DNA from: Ligilactobacillus hayakitensis DSM 18933 = JCM 14209 | GTDB lineage: Bacteria > Bacillota > Bacilli > Lactobacillales > Lactobacillaceae | Length of the DNA: 64,000 bases | Reading direction: 5' to 3' | NCBI RefSeq assembly: GCF_000615845.1 | Contig: NZ_BAML01000004.1 | Location: forward strand, 1 to 64,000 | Shown here: positions 9,910 through 19,731 of the stretch, in pieces | Position numbering within the stretch: position 1 is the first letter of the stretch | Layout of the letters: the number at the start of each line of letters is the position of its first letter | Notes under the pieces: generated by a model | Seen by the model: only the letters and a program-made list of their open reading frames with translations | Databases searched by the model: none | Told to the model about the DNA's origin: nothing | Program-made: the position numbers and the translations under genes

Positions 9910-10857
9910 GTGGAATTACAACAGATTGGAAATGGAACAAGTTATGCCAAAATTATCCTACTTGGTGAACATTCCGTTGTATATGGAAAGCCGGCTATTG
10001 CATTACCGCTTAAAACTATAACTGCCAATACCGTTATTTCTTCTCTACCTAATCAAGATATTTTATTAGAAAGTAATTATTTCACTGGAAATTTATCAAG
10101 TAGTCCTAAACAAATGTTAGGAATTAAGAATCTAATTACTTATTTAGTCGAAAACTTGAATATTTCCTCTGGCATCAAAATTAAACTAAAGAGCAATTTA
10201 CCTGCTGAGCGAGGAATGGGTTCATCAGCAGCAATATCGATTTCGATTATTCGCGCATTCCATAACTTCGTAAATAAGCCCTTAACTAAAGCAAAACTTT
10301 TAAAATTAGCTAATATCGCTGAAAAAATCACCCATAAAAATCCAAGTGGATTAGATGCGGCAACTAGTTCAAGCGAAAATCCGATTTGGATGATTCGCGA
10401 TGTTGAAACGACTGATATTCCAGTTAATATGTATGGATATTTATTGATTAGCGACAGTGGTTTAGCTGGACAAACTAGTGAAGCAATTAAAATTGTTCAA
10501 GAAAATTTAAAAAACAATCCCACTCAAACTAATGAATTACTAAATAATTTAGGAAACCTCACCTTTACAGCTAAAGATCAACTAGCAACTAATAATTTGG
10601 TTGGTTTAGGCAAAACCTTTAAAAAAGCCCACGTTAATTTAAAAAAATTAGGCGTTAGCATTTCTAAATTAGATAACCTCATCGCTATTGCGGAAGAAAA
10701 TGGTTCCCTTGGTAGTAAATTAACAGGCGGTGGTCGTGGTGGGTGTTTCATTAGTCTTGTTAAAACTCGCGATGAAGCAAATGAACTTGCTAATATCTTG
10801 CAAGCAAATGGAGTTACCGAAAATTGGATTGAACCCCTATTCAAGGAGGAATTATAA
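9910..10857 (+). CDS. mvk: Mevalonate kinase
   Basis: GHMP kinase of 315 residues that phosphorylates mevalonate to 5-phosphomevalonate, the first kinase step toward isopentenyl diphosphate. Visible motifs are LLGEHSVVYGKPAIALPL at the N-terminus, the ATP-binding PAERGMGSSAA and the C-terminal KLTGGGRGGCFI. GTG at 9910 is chosen because AGGAG lies 8 bp upstream; the frame opens slightly earlier at a TTG that would include this site. First gene of a four-gene operon with tight spacing; mvaD starts 2 bp after its stop. Confidence 0.95.
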   Translation: MELQQIGNGTSYAKIILLGEHSVVYGKPAIALPLKTITANTVISSLPNQDILLESNYFTGNLSSSPKQMLGIKNLITYLVENLNISSGIKIKLKSNLPAERGMGSSAAISISIIRAFHNFVNKPLTKAKLLKLANIAEKITHKNPSGLDAATSSSENPIWMIRDVETTDIPVNMYGYLLISDSGLAGQTSEAIKIVQENLKNNPTQTNELLNNLGNLTFTAKDQLATNNLVGLGKTFKKAHVNLKKLGVSISKLDNLIAIAEENGSLGSKLTGGGRGGCFISLVKTRDEANELANILQANGVTENWIEPLFKEEL

Positions 10858-10859
10858 GA

Positions 10860-11825
10860 TTGAAGATTGTAAAAGCTCGTGCTCATACTAATATTGCACT
10901 CATTAAATATTGGGGAAAGAAGAATACAGATATTATTATCCCGATGAATAATTCTTTTTCTTTAACTTTAGATCATTTTTATACAGATACTAAAGTTACA
11001 TATGATGAAAATTTAAAAAAAGATAGCTTTAGCTTGAATGGTGAAGAAATCGAATCACAAAACGTTTTTAATTTTTTAGATTATGTCCGACAATTATCTG
11101 GAAAAAATGGATTTGTTAAAGTGGAATCAATAAATCACGTTCCTACAACAGCTGGATTGGCTTCATCAGCTTCCGCATATGCGGCACTAGCTGCTGCAAG
11201 TAGCAAGGCATTTGGATTAGATCTTTCTAGAAAAGACCTTTCGCGCCTTGCTCGCCGTGGATCAGGTTCAGCGACACGTTCAATTTATGGCGGTTTTACA
11301 GAATGGATTGGTGGAGATAATGATTTAAATTCATATGCCAAGCCTTTCCAAGAAAACGTAGAATGGGATATCCGCATGATTGCTGCAGTTGTTAATTCAA
11401 AACCAAAAAAAATAACTTCTAGAAGTGGGATGCAAACGGTAGTAAATACTTCTCCTTTTTATGGAGAATGGGTTAAAAATGCCAACAATAGTATCCCCTT
11501 AATAAAAAAAGCAATTCTTGACAAAAACTTTACAACATTTGGCGAAATTTCTGAAGAAAATGCGATGAAAATGCATGCCCTCAATTTAACAGCGCATCCT
11601 CATTTTAGTTATTTTGAGCCTCAAAGTATTGAAATTATGCAAGCTATCGAACAATTACGTCAAGATGGCATTGAAGCATATTATACTATGGATGCCGGTC
11701 CAAATGTAAAAATTATTTGTGAAGGAAAAAACTCTGAAGTTATCCAAAAAGCTTTAAAATTAAAATTCCCAGAAATTGAGTTATTGGAATCTAAACCTGG
11801 AAAAGGAATCCAATTCTTAGATTAA
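10860..11825 (+). CDS. mvaD: Diphosphomevalonate decarboxylase
   Basis: GHMP-family enzyme of 321 residues that converts diphosphomevalonate to isopentenyl diphosphate with ATP use and CO2 release. Recognisable segments are ARAHTNIALIKYWGKK at the N-terminus, TTAGLASSASAYAALAAA (ATP loop) and RRGSGSATRSIYGGF. It uses a TTG start with AAGGAGG about 10 bp upstream. The stop overlaps the first possible start of the next gene, which supports cotranscription and coupled translation. Confidence 0.95.
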   Translation: MKIVKARAHTNIALIKYWGKKNTDIIIPMNNSFSLTLDHFYTDTKVTYDENLKKDSFSLNGEEIESQNVFNFLDYVRQLSGKNGFVKVESINHVPTTAGLASSASAYAALAAASSKAFGLDLSRKDLSRLARRGSGSATRSIYGGFTEWIGGDNDLNSYAKPFQENVEWDIRMIAAVVNSKPKKITSRSGMQTVVNTSPFYGEWVKNANNSIPLIKKAILDKNFTTFGEISEENAMKMHALNLTAHPHFSYFEPQSIEIMQAIEQLRQDGIEAYYTMDAGPNVKIICEGKNSEVIQKALKLKFPEIELLESKPGKGIQFLD

Positions 11826-11842
11826 TGAAAGAAGGTTTAAAC

Positions 11843-12916
11843 TTGATTAAAGTAAAAGCACCTGGAAAATTATATATTGCCGGAGAATATGCCGTTGTTA
11901 ACCCTGGTATTCCCTCGGTAATCGTAGCTTTAAATCGTTTCGTATATGCTGAAATTGAAGAAAACAATTCAGTTGGTACTATTTCTTCTAATCAATACAA
12001 AGATAAATCTTTAACTTTCTTCCATGATAATTCTGGAAAGTTGATTTATAGTGATAAAATTGAAGCTTTTAATTTTATTATTGAAGCTATTAATATTGTT
12101 GAAAAATTAGTTATCGAAAAAAAAATCCCATTAAAATTATTTTCCCTTCATTTTGATAGCGATCTTGATAATACTGAAGGAAAAAAATATGGTTTAGGAT
12201 CTTCTGCAGCCGTTACTGTAGCTACAATTAAAGCTTTACAAGAATTGTATCAACTAAACTTAAAGCCGTTAGATATTTTTAAACTTGCAGCCCTTGCACA
12301 TTATAATGTACAAGGAAACGGTTCTTTAGGAGATATTGCTGCTAGCGCTTTTACTGGGTGGATTTCCTACAAAAGATTTGATTGGAATTGGCTCAATGAA
12401 TTTAAAACTAATCATACCTTAACTGATTTATTAAATGCAACATGGCCATTACTCGAAGTCCAACAACTTGATTTTCCTGATGATTTAGAACTTGTGATTG
12501 GATGGACTGGCTCTCCCGCTTCTACTTCTAAACTAGTATCTAAAATTAAGGATTATCAACAAACTAATCCTAAAGAATATAGTGATTTTGTTAAAAATAG
12601 TTCATTAACCGTTAATAACTTAATTTCCTCAATTAACCACAATGATTATTGTGGCATCAAAAATGCACTTGAAAATAATAGAGTAATACTTAAAGAGTTA
12701 TCTCTTGCAAGTAATGTTGAAATTGAAACTCCGTTATTAACGAAATTAATTGAATCTGTTATTTTATTTGACGGGATGGCTAAAACTTCTGGTGCTGGCG
12801 GCGGTGATTGTGGAATTGGAATCATTTCTAAATCAAATAATTATAAAGAACTTTACCAAAAATGGGAAGAAATTGGGATTACCCCATTAAATTTTAGAGT
12901 ATACATTGAAAAATAA
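11843..12916 (+). CDS. mvaK2: Phosphomevalonate kinase
   Basis: GHMP kinase of 357 residues that converts 5-phosphomevalonate to diphosphomevalonate. Motifs are KAPGKLYIAGEYAVVNPG at the N-terminus, KYGLGSSAAVTVATIKAL (ATP loop) and KTSGAGGGDCGIGI near the end. The TTG at 11843 has AGAAGG 7 bp upstream and gives the usual N-terminus; the ATG at 11825 overlapping the mvaD stop is an alternative that adds six residues. The position between mvaD and fni is the standard Lactobacillales order. Confidence 0.93.
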   Translation: MIKVKAPGKLYIAGEYAVVNPGIPSVIVALNRFVYAEIEENNSVGTISSNQYKDKSLTFFHDNSGKLIYSDKIEAFNFIIEAINIVEKLVIEKKIPLKLFSLHFDSDLDNTEGKKYGLGSSAAVTVATIKALQELYQLNLKPLDIFKLAALAHYNVQGNGSLGDIAASAFTGWISYKRFDWNWLNEFKTNHTLTDLLNATWPLLEVQQLDFPDDLELVIGWTGSPASTSKLVSKIKDYQQTNPKEYSDFVKNSSLTVNNLISSINHNDYCGIKNALENNRVILKELSLASNVEIETPLLTKLIESVILFDGMAKTSGAGGGDCGIGIISKSNNYKELYQKWEEIGITPLNFRVYIEK

Positions 12917-12928
12917 AGGTGAATTGGT

Positions 12929-13948
12929 ATGAATATTCAACAAAAACGTAAGGATGAACATTTTTTTATCGCAGAAAAGTTATACTCCCCTTCTTCTAAT
13001 CAACTAGAAGAGATTCAACTAATTTTTGATAACTTACCTGAATTATCTTTAAATGATATTGATATTTCAACTTCATTTGTAGGTAAAAAAATCCCAGCTC
13101 CTTTTTTTATTAACGCAATGACTGGTGGTAGTGATCAAACTAATAAAATTAATATTAAACTTGCCAATGTGGCTACCAAAACAAACATCCCCATGGCAAC
13201 TGGTTCACAAAGTATCGCAATCAAGAACGCAGAATTTGCTGACGGCTTTGAAAAAATTCGGACTACTCATCCTGATTTATTTTTATTAGGTAATTTAGGT
13301 GCTAGTCATCCATTTGAAAATTTCCAAAAAGCAAAATCAATGATTCAAGCCAACGCAATGGAACTCCATTTGAATGTTGCTCAAGAATTAACAATGCCTG
13401 AAGGTGATGTTGATTTTAATTGGAGTCGCAATATCGAAGACATAATTAAAAAAGCTGACTTTCCTATTTTAGTGAAAGGCGTTGGTCAAGGACTTACACC
13501 AAATACAATTAAGAAATTAGAAAATTTAGGCGTTCAATATATTGATTTATCTGGTAAAGGCGGAACGAATTTTGTAGCAATTGAAAATCAACGCCGCTTA
13601 AAAAAGGATTTTTCTTATTTAGAAAATATTGGCCTTACCACTGCCCAAAGTTTACTTGCTGCAAAAAAATATTCTTCAGAGATTGAATTAACCGCTTCTG
13701 GTGGAATAACAACTGCCCTTGATATTGTTAAATGTCTTATATTAGGCGCTAAAAATGTTGGTATTTCTGGATTATTCTTACATATCTTGATTAAAGATGG
13801 TGAAGATGGTCTAATTTCATTTATTGAAGATTTGAAGGATCAAATCCGCCGCATTATGTTAATGCTAGGTTGTAGGAACATTGAAGAATTATCAAAAGTA
13901 AATTACATTCTTAGTCCCTCACTTAAGAATTTCAATGATCAAATTTAG
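12929..13948 (+). CDS. fni: Type 2 isopentenyl-diphosphate delta-isomerase
   Basis: FMN-dependent isomerase of 339 residues with a TIM-barrel fold; it interconverts isopentenyl and dimethylallyl diphosphates. Features are QKRKDEHFFIAEKL at the N-terminus, INAMTGGS, the TGSQS segment, VKGVGQGLTP and LTASGGITTALDI, part of the phosphate-binding region for FMN. Last gene of the mevalonate operon, followed at once by a strong terminator shared with the convergent rsmF-like gene. Confidence 0.95.
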   Translation: MNIQQKRKDEHFFIAEKLYSPSSNQLEEIQLIFDNLPELSLNDIDISTSFVGKKIPAPFFINAMTGGSDQTNKINIKLANVATKTNIPMATGSQSIAIKNAEFADGFEKIRTTHPDLFLLGNLGASHPFENFQKAKSMIQANAMELHLNVAQELTMPEGDVDFNWSRNIEDIIKKADFPILVKGVGQGLTPNTIKKLENLGVQYIDLSGKGGTNFVAIENQRRLKKDFSYLENIGLTTAQSLLAAKKYSSEIELTASGGITTALDIVKCLILGAKNVGISGLFLHILIKDGEDGLISFIEDLKDQIRRIMLMLGCRNIEELSKVNYILSPSLKNFNDQI

Positions 13949-13952
13949 ATAT

Positions 13953-13986
13953 AAAAATGACGACCGTTAATTTGGTCGTCATTTTT
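13953..13986. terminator. Bidirectional terminator between fni and the methyltransferase gene
   Basis: ATGACGACC and GGTCGTCAT arms with an 8-nt loop are flanked by A and T runs. It serves two converging transcripts. Confidence 0.85.
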
Positions 13987-15370
13987 ATTGATATTCAGAT
14001 TCATCAATTGCTGTAAATCTTAGCCCTTTAGGCATAAAGTTTTTAATAGTTCCATTAACAAGTTTGCCAAAAGCAAAATACTTACCTTCTGTTTCCAATA
14101 AATACCATCCATTTTTCTTAGATTCATTTGATGGGATAACATCTCCAGCTACATATTGTTTCCACTGTTCTTTTGTAACCTTAATTACTCTTTCATCAGA
14201 AACTTCATTCAAACTTAATGCAAGTGCATAACTAGGTTCAAATCGATTCTTTTTAAAAATACCTAGCGCTAGCCCTGGACGCATGTATTTCAATTTTTCA
14301 ATATCAGGTAATTCTTGTGGATAATAATATAAATAATCGCCATTTAATTTTAGATCATTGATATTTAAATTCGATAATTCTGATTTAAATGGTTTAATAA
14401 ATTCATTCCAAAGTTCAAATTCACTTGGCGAAATTCCTTTTGATTTTTTTGCTTTTTTCTTTTTCACTTTAAATTTATTTTCTGTAGTATTATCCTTAAA
14501 CTTTGCTAAAAATTGGCCTTCTCCTTGAAATTTATGTGACATCAATCTCACTGTATGACTGATTGTAGGATCGCCATTTCCCCACGCAGGTCTGCCTGGT
14601 TCCATTCCATCATATCTTTTAATTGGTTCTAAGGTCAAATCATAATTTTCAAGTAACCACGATACTATCTCTTCATTTTCTTCTGGAGCAAACGTACATG
14701 TAGAATAAATTAATTCTCCCCCAGACTTTAGCATCTGCATCGCCTGCACAAGAATTTCTTTTTGTAATTTTGCGCACTCATTTGGATATTCTTTATGCCA
14801 ATATTTAGTAGCCGCATGATCTTTTCTAAACATTCCTTCACCAGAACATGGGGCATCAACAACAATTTTATCGAAGTAATGCTTAAAAACAGAAACTAAC
14901 CTGTCGGGTGATTCATTAGTAACCACAACATTTTTAGCGCCGATTCTTTCCATATTTTCAGCTAAGATTTTTGCTCTTTTATAGTTAATTTCATTACTTA
15001 CTAAAACACCTTGATTTTGCATACTTTCAGCTAATTGTGTTGATTTTCCACCTGGAGCAGCACATAGGTCTAAAACTTTTTCCCCTGGTTTAGCATCGGC
15101 GACAATTGCAACATACATCGCACTTAAATCTTGACTATATACGTATCCGGTTTGGTGTTCTAATGAGCGTCCACTAACTTTTCCAATAAATCCGTCATTA
15201 GTATAATCAATGGTTTTATTTAAACTATACTTAATGTTACGATAATCATTTTTCAAAGGATTTAATCTAAATCCTATTACACTATCTTGATCTAAACTTT
15301 CGAAAAAGTCAGGCGCTTCATCCCCAAGAAGGTGCGTATATTTATCTATAAAATCCTGTGGTAGTTTCAT
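13985..15370 (-). CDS. rsmF: RsmF/NOP2-type rRNA cytosine-C5 methyltransferase
   Basis: SAM-dependent RNA m5C methyltransferase of about 461 residues. The SAM-binding motif is KVLDLCAAPGGKSTQLAE. The two cysteine-bearing motifs, VDAPCSGEGMFRKD and YSTCTFAPEENE, are the family's catalytic pair. The C-terminal part has the extension typical of RsmF (YebU)-like proteins, and a lysine-rich linker KVKKKKAKKSK lies between. ATG at 15370 gives the expected MKLPQDFIDKY start. It lies 2 bp beyond the stop of the upstream membrane-protein gene. The exact target nucleotide cannot be told from sequence. Confidence 0.85.
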   Translation of the reverse strand: MKLPQDFIDKYTHLLGDEAPDFFESLDQDSVIGFRLNPLKNDYRNIKYSLNKTIDYTNDGFIGKVSGRSLEHQTGYVYSQDLSAMYVAIVADAKPGEKVLDLCAAPGGKSTQLAESMQNQGVLVSNEINYKRAKILAENMERIGAKNVVVTNESPDRLVSVFKHYFDKIVVDAPCSGEGMFRKDHAATKYWHKEYPNECAKLQKEILVQAMQMLKSGGELIYSTCTFAPEENEEIVSWLLENYDLTLEPIKRYDGMEPGRPAWGNGDPTISHTVRLMSHKFQGEGQFLAKFKDNTTENKFKVKKKKAKKSKGISPSEFELWNEFIKPFKSELSNLNINDLKLNGDYLYYYPQELPDIEKLKYMRPGLALGIFKKNRFEPSYALALSLNEVSDERVIKVTKEQWKQYVAGDVIPSNESKKNGWYLLETEGKYFAFGKLVNGTIKNFMPKGLRFTAIDESEYQ

Positions 15371-15372
15371 AT

Positions 15373-16353
15373 TTATTTGGTATTTTCCTTTCGTAATTTG
15401 TTTAAACGTGCGTATAGAATTACAAAACAAACAATACTGCTTGTAATAACGGTAGCAATGTTAAATGTTATTAATCCTCGATAGTCTAAAATTGTAAAAT
15501 ACAATAATCCTAAAACAACACCCAATAATGTGCCAAGCGCTGAAAGAATTGTATAAACTTGCCAGTCAAAGAAGACAACTCTCAAAATTCCACCGTCAAT
15601 AAATTGATAATATTTAGTCTCTTTAGTTTTAGCCCACATTGTCGCAAGGATTAAGTAACTAACTATAATTGCCAACAGAGCAATTCCCTTTTTTAGTAAT
15701 GATTGGAACCAGACACCTTTAGGAATTCCTAAATTATTTTTAAATATCGAAGTAACTGAAGTCGCATTCAATATTTTTTTAATCCGTTCAATATCTACCG
15801 GCTTATCTGAATCAAAAATAATATTATAATCCTTACTCTGCTTATTTTTTAAAATATCTACTGACGGAGAAATAAAAATTTTATTATCTAATCCCGATTT
15901 TTGCTTAGTTCCCATAACTCCTAAAACGGGGTAATATTGATTATTGTAATGTAAGTATCCTTGGCTTTGAGGAATATACAAGTCTTTAGCGATATCTTTC
16001 CCGACGATTACCGTACTTACTAAAGAATTAAAATCATTATCTGTAAAAAAGCTTCCTGATTCCATTGCTGGACTTGAAAAATTACCTTTTCCATAGAAAA
16101 ATATCATGTTCTTATTTTTCTTATCTTGGTATTGTAACTGAAAATTATCTAATTTTTCTTCTTTAGATAACTTCTCGTTAATGTTTTGTAATGATACCGA
16201 ACTTTTTAATTTAATAAGATATGCAGAATTTGATAAATCATTATTATTTAGCCGATTTACCGTATCTCGTTGTTGAATTTTTACAAAGACAAAGACACTA
16301 AAAAATGCTAATAATAATGTACAAAATATAATAAGTAGTTTATTTCGAAACAT
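15373..16353 (-). CDS. Membrane protein with MacB/FtsX-like architecture
   Basis: Protein of 326 residues with one N-terminal membrane span (LLIIFCTLLLAFFSVFVFV). It then has a roughly 190-residue extracytoplasmic domain, with TVIVGKDIAKDLYIPQSQG and YPVLGVMG recalling MacB periplasmic-core domains. Three C-terminal spans end the protein, and the layout resembles permeases such as MacB or FtsX. No partner ATPase gene is adjacent. Function unknown. It lies between a hydrolase and rsmF-like genes in one leftward run. Confidence 0.6.
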   Translation of the reverse strand: MFRNKLLIIFCTLLLAFFSVFVFVKIQQRDTVNRLNNNDLSNSAYLIKLKSSVSLQNINEKLSKEEKLDNFQLQYQDKKNKNMIFFYGKGNFSSPAMESGSFFTDNDFNSLVSTVIVGKDIAKDLYIPQSQGYLHYNNQYYPVLGVMGTKQKSGLDNKIFISPSVDILKNKQSKDYNIIFDSDKPVDIERIKKILNATSVTSIFKNNLGIPKGVWFQSLLKKGIALLAIIVSYLILATMWAKTKETKYYQFIDGGILRVVFFDWQVYTILSALGTLLGVVLGLLYFTILDYRGLITFNIATVITSSIVCFVILYARLNKLRKENTK

Positions 16354-16365
16354 ATAGAGTCACCT

Positions 16366-17130
16366 TTATTTATCGTTTACTTGATAAAATTCAAACATTC
16401 TATCAGCCATATCAATCGTAGTTTCTTGATCAACTTTGTGACCTTTTCCTTTTGATAAAGTTAAAGTAACATTTTGAGCGTAACTTTTATTTTTAACTTT
16501 ATCAAAAAATTCCTTCGTAAATTCATGTGGTACAGTTGAATCGGCAGTTCCGTGCCAGAAATGTATATATCTACTTGCGATTTTTTCAGGCTCTAAACTT
16601 AAATCGAAATCAGCAACCATTTTAGCTTGACTATCTATAATTTCTTGTGGTATTGGTTGTTTTGCGATGATATTAGTTACCATTAAATCAAAAAATTTAC
16701 CTGGTTCTGGACATCCCATTAAACAAACAGCTGCTTTTACTTCAGTAAATTTGTCGAGAATACCAATAGTTGTTATACCTCCCATCGATAAGCCCGAAAT
16801 TCCAACAAAATTATCTTTGATTCCAACTTCTGATTGGTAATGTTCAAGAATTCCTCCAAATTCATTAATAGAACTATTTACTATTTGCCAAAATTCCATT
16901 AAGTGTGTTTCAGTCTTTCCCATACTACGGGCTCCATGAAATTTTGCTTCAGGCAAGACTACTCTGAAACCTCTTTTAGCCAACTCATATCCTTGAGGCA
17001 AAACTCGTTCTTTACTACCGTTCCATCCATGAAAGAAAAAGGCTAACGGTAACTTTTCAGCTTCCAATTTTGAATCAACTAATTCTAATACAGGAATCCC
17101 ATTAATCACTTTATCGTCTACAATAATCAA
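16366..17130 (-). CDS. Alpha/beta hydrolase (YitV-like esterase family)
   Basis: Cytoplasmic protein of 254 residues with the alpha/beta-hydrolase pattern: an oxyanion-region FFFHGWNGSKE, nucleophile elbow GLSMGG (Ser about residue 117), a candidate acid region near WHGTADSTVPHEF and a catalytic histidine in SKGKGHKVD. It resembles Bacillus YitV-type predicted esterases. The substrate is not known. It has no secretion signal and is probably cotranscribed with the membrane-protein gene 12 bp downstream. Confidence 0.75.
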   Translation of the reverse strand: MIIVDDKVINGIPVLELVDSKLEAEKLPLAFFFHGWNGSKERVLPQGYELAKRGFRVVLPEAKFHGARSMGKTETHLMEFWQIVNSSINEFGGILEHYQSEVGIKDNFVGISGLSMGGITTIGILDKFTEVKAAVCLMGCPEPGKFFDLMVTNIIAKQPIPQEIIDSQAKMVADFDLSLEPEKIASRYIHFWHGTADSTVPHEFTKEFFDKVKNKSYAQNVTLTLSKGKGHKVDQETTIDMADRMFEFYQVNDK

Positions 17131-17254
17131 GTTGCTTCCTCCTAATTTGTCTTTATCTTCTAAATTATACCCTTTACACTACTTTATCTCTAGTATTTCA
17201 CAATTATTTATGTTAATTTAGATATAATTAACATATTTTATGGGAGATGATTTT

Positions 17255-18064
17255 ATGAAACGAAAATTAATTACTATCGATCTTGATGGTACAACTTTAA
17301 ATAGCGAATCAAAAATTTCACCTAAAACTAAACAAACACTACAAAAAGTAGGTCAAGCTGGCCATATCGTATCAATTGTTACTGGTCGTCCCTATAGAAT
17401 TTCAAAACACATTTACGATGAATTAGGTATCAAAACTCCCCTTATCAATTTCAATGGTGCTTTAGGTCATTTACCACATCAATCATGGGATAAAGAATAT
17501 AGCAAAACCTTTTCTAAAAAAATCGCTTTAGATTTGGTCTCTGCTAAAGACGAATTAGGAATTAAGTTAATTACAGCTGAGGGAAAAAACTATGCCCTTG
17601 CCGATAAAGCAAGTGAAATTATCAAGGATTTCTTTCCTTCATCTTTAAAATCAACCGAAATTTTAAATAAAATCAACTTACAACAAGATCCTTCTGCGAT
17701 GACAATGTTAGTTGATGAAAACAAAAAATCAGAAATTATTACTTCTTTAGAAAATACTTTCGGTGATACGATTAATGTAAGTGTTTGGGGTGGCGAACAT
17801 CCAATCTTAGAGCTTAGTCCAAAAGGGGTTTCCAAGGCTGATGGGCTCGAATTTTTATCAAACATCTACGATATTAATCGCGAAGATATCATTGCATTTG
17901 GTGATGAACAAAATGATGAAACAATGATTGAATATGCTGGATTAGGTATCGTAATGCAAAATGGGACAGATAAATTAAAATCCATCGCTGATGATATTAC
18001 AGAATTTGATAACAATCATGATGGTTTAGCCAAGCACCTTGAAAAAATCTTGAAGCTAGATTAA
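17255..18064 (+). CDS. Cof-type HAD-IIB sugar-phosphate phosphatase
   Basis: HAD-superfamily hydrolase of 269 residues. Motif I is ITIDLDGTTLN with the nucleophile aspartate, motif II is IVTGRP, the motif III lysine lies in SPKGVSKADGL, and motif IV is AFGDEQNDETMIEYAG. The C2-cap, Cof subfamily acts on phosphorylated sugars and flavin-related phosphates in general. ATG at 17255 is chosen because GGGAGATGA lies just upstream. A TATAAT at 17223–17228 is a likely -10 element without a clear -35. It is a single-gene unit ending in a shared terminator. Confidence 0.88.
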   Translation: MKRKLITIDLDGTTLNSESKISPKTKQTLQKVGQAGHIVSIVTGRPYRISKHIYDELGIKTPLINFNGALGHLPHQSWDKEYSKTFSKKIALDLVSAKDELGIKLITAEGKNYALADKASEIIKDFFPSSLKSTEILNKINLQQDPSAMTMLVDENKKSEIITSLENTFGDTINVSVWGGEHPILELSPKGVSKADGLEFLSNIYDINREDIIAFGDEQNDETMIEYAGLGIVMQNGTDKLKSIADDITEFDNNHDGLAKHLEKILKLD

Positions 18065-18102
18065 ACCTGTGATTTAAAAAACTGTAGATAATATTTATTG
18101 TC

Positions 18103-18145
18103 AAAAAAGCAAGGTATTGATTAAATTTCAACACCTTGCTTTTTC
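18103..18145. terminator. Bidirectional terminator between the Cof-type gene and lysA
   Basis: GCAAGGT and ACCTTGC arms are flanked by A and T runs. It ends two converging transcripts. Confidence 0.85.
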
Positions 18146-18160
18146 AGTTATATCTTTTAA

Positions 18161-19453
18161 TTATAGAATTTCATTTTTCAACATATCATCATATGTTTCT
18201 CGTTTGACAACCAATCTTGCCTTGCCATCTTCGACAAAAACAACGGCTGGTTTAGGATTACGATTATAGTTACTTGCCATTACATATCCGTATGCACCAG
18301 TTGATGGCATTGCTAAAACATCACCAGGTTTTGTCATTGGCAAATCATAATCTTTGATTAAGATATCGCCAGATTCACAATATTTACCAACAATTGAAGC
18401 GTTTTGTTGTGGTTTTGCAGTAGGATCCTTTGCAAGATAGGCATCATATTTTGCTTGATACAATGCAGGACGAATATTATCACCCATCCCCCCATCAACA
18501 GCAACAAAACTCCCTACGCCTTTTACATCTTTACGTGATCCGATTGTATAAAGTGTAGTTCCTGCTTCACCAACAATTGAGCGGCCTGGTTCTACCCAAA
18601 TTTCAGGAAGGTCATAACCATATTCCTTACTCTTTGATTTAAGCGCATCAACAATAATTTTAATAAACTCTTGAATCGCTAATGGGTTATCATCATCTGT
18701 ATAGCGAATACCAAATCCGCCCCCTAAGTTGACTACTTTAGCGCTAAAATCATATTTTTGCTGCCATTCATTCAAAACATCCATTAATTTATTTGCTTCT
18801 TGCACAAATCCATCAGTTGCAAAAATTTGTGAACCAATGTGGGCATGAATTCCAATTAAATTAAAGCGATTATTATCTAATACTTGTTTCAAAGCCATAT
18901 CGGCTTGACCACTTTTAATGTCAAATCCAAATTTAGACTTTTCTTGCCCTGTTGAAATATAATCGTGTGTTTCCGCATGAATTCCCGGAGCTAAACGTAA
19001 TAAAACATCTACGTTTGCTTGCTTCTCATCTAGAATTTCACCTAGTAATTCAATTTCATAAAAATTATCAATAATAATGTATCCTACTCCATTATCAATT
19101 GCCATTTCTAATTCTTGACGAGATTTATTATTTCCATGAAATTCGATTTCTTTTGGATTTAATCCACCTTTTAATGCAGCATATAACTCTCCGCCAGAAA
19201 CGACGTCGCTTCCAATATTCATCTCTGAAATCAATTTATACATTGCTAAACTAGAAAATGCTTTACTTGCATATGAAACGTGATATTTAACCCCTTGAGT
19301 TTCAAAACCTGTTTTAAAAGCATTAATTTGTTCTTTAATTTTTGAAACATCATATACAATAGTTGGTGTACCAAATTCCTTAGCAATTTGAAGTGTATCA
19401 ACTCCACCAATTGTTAAATGACCATCTTGATTTGTTGTAATATTATTTCCCAT
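18161..19453 (-). CDS. lysA: Diaminopimelate decarboxylase
   Basis: PLP-dependent fold-III decarboxylase of 430 residues that makes L-lysine from meso-diaminopimelate. Visible elements are VSYASKAFSS with the PLP lysine, the HGNNKS segment, IGIHAHIGSQI, NLGGGFGIRYTDDD, VEPGRSIVGEAG and the C-terminal GKYCESGDILIKD with the substrate-site cysteine and glutamate. ATG at 19453 is preferred because AGGGGA stands upstream; an ATG at 19462 is too close to it. No lysine riboswitch can be fitted: only about 20 bp separate the start from the preceding terminator. Confidence 0.95.
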   Translation of the reverse strand: MGNNITTNQDGHLTIGGVDTLQIAKEFGTPTIVYDVSKIKEQINAFKTGFETQGVKYHVSYASKAFSSLAMYKLISEMNIGSDVVSGGELYAALKGGLNPKEIEFHGNNKSRQELEMAIDNGVGYIIIDNFYEIELLGEILDEKQANVDVLLRLAPGIHAETHDYISTGQEKSKFGFDIKSGQADMALKQVLDNNRFNLIGIHAHIGSQIFATDGFVQEANKLMDVLNEWQQKYDFSAKVVNLGGGFGIRYTDDDNPLAIQEFIKIIVDALKSKSKEYGYDLPEIWVEPGRSIVGEAGTTLYTIGSRKDVKGVGSFVAVDGGMGDNIRPALYQAKYDAYLAKDPTAKPQQNASIVGKYCESGDILIKDYDLPMTKPGDVLAMPSTGAYGYVMASNYNRNPKPAVVFVEDGKARLVVKRETYDDMLKNEIL

Positions 19454-19474
19454 AAATTTCATTCCCCTATTCTA

Positions 19475-19511
19475 AAAAAAGGCTTCGGTATTATTGCCTC
19501 AGCCTTTTTTA
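19475..19511 (-). terminator. Terminator between the tautomerase gene and lysA
   Basis: AAAAAGGCT and AGCCTTTTT arms form a hairpin with runs on both sides. It lies upstream of lysA, so lysA may depend on read-through or on a hidden promoter. Confidence 0.75.
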
Positions 19512-19512
19512 T

Positions 19513-19701
19513 CTATTGTTCGTCGCTCTTTAATACTCCACCAACACTATAGCGATCTTTTTTCATTTCGCTTAAAACAACATGTACGTGTTCAGCTGGT
19601 GCTCCTGTATTTTTAGTAACAGCATCTGTTACATCCTTAACTAAATTTTTTAATTGTTCTTGTGAACGACCTTCGATTAATTCGATATGTACTAAAGGCA
19701 T
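19513..19701 (-). CDS. 4-oxalocrotonate tautomerase family protein
   Basis: Small enzyme of 62 residues. After removal of Met the chain starts with Pro ([17 protein letters not shown]), the catalytic base of this family, followed by the usual beta-alpha-beta fold and [18 protein letters not shown] at 19701 is set by AGGAG 7 bp upstream and by the required Pro-1; a longer frame from 19719 would bury that proline. The physiological substrate in lactobacilli is unknown. Confidence 0.9.
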   Translation of the reverse strand: MPLVHIELIEGRSQEQLKNLVKDVTDAVTKNTGAPAEHVHVVLSEMKKDRYSVGGVLKSDEQ

Positions 19702-19731
19702 AATCATTCTCCTCTTCATTTTAATACTATA

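Noticed and set aside
19454-19512. Lysine riboswitch upstream of lysA
   Set aside because: Only a terminator and about 20 bp lie between lysA and the tautomerase gene, which is far too short.
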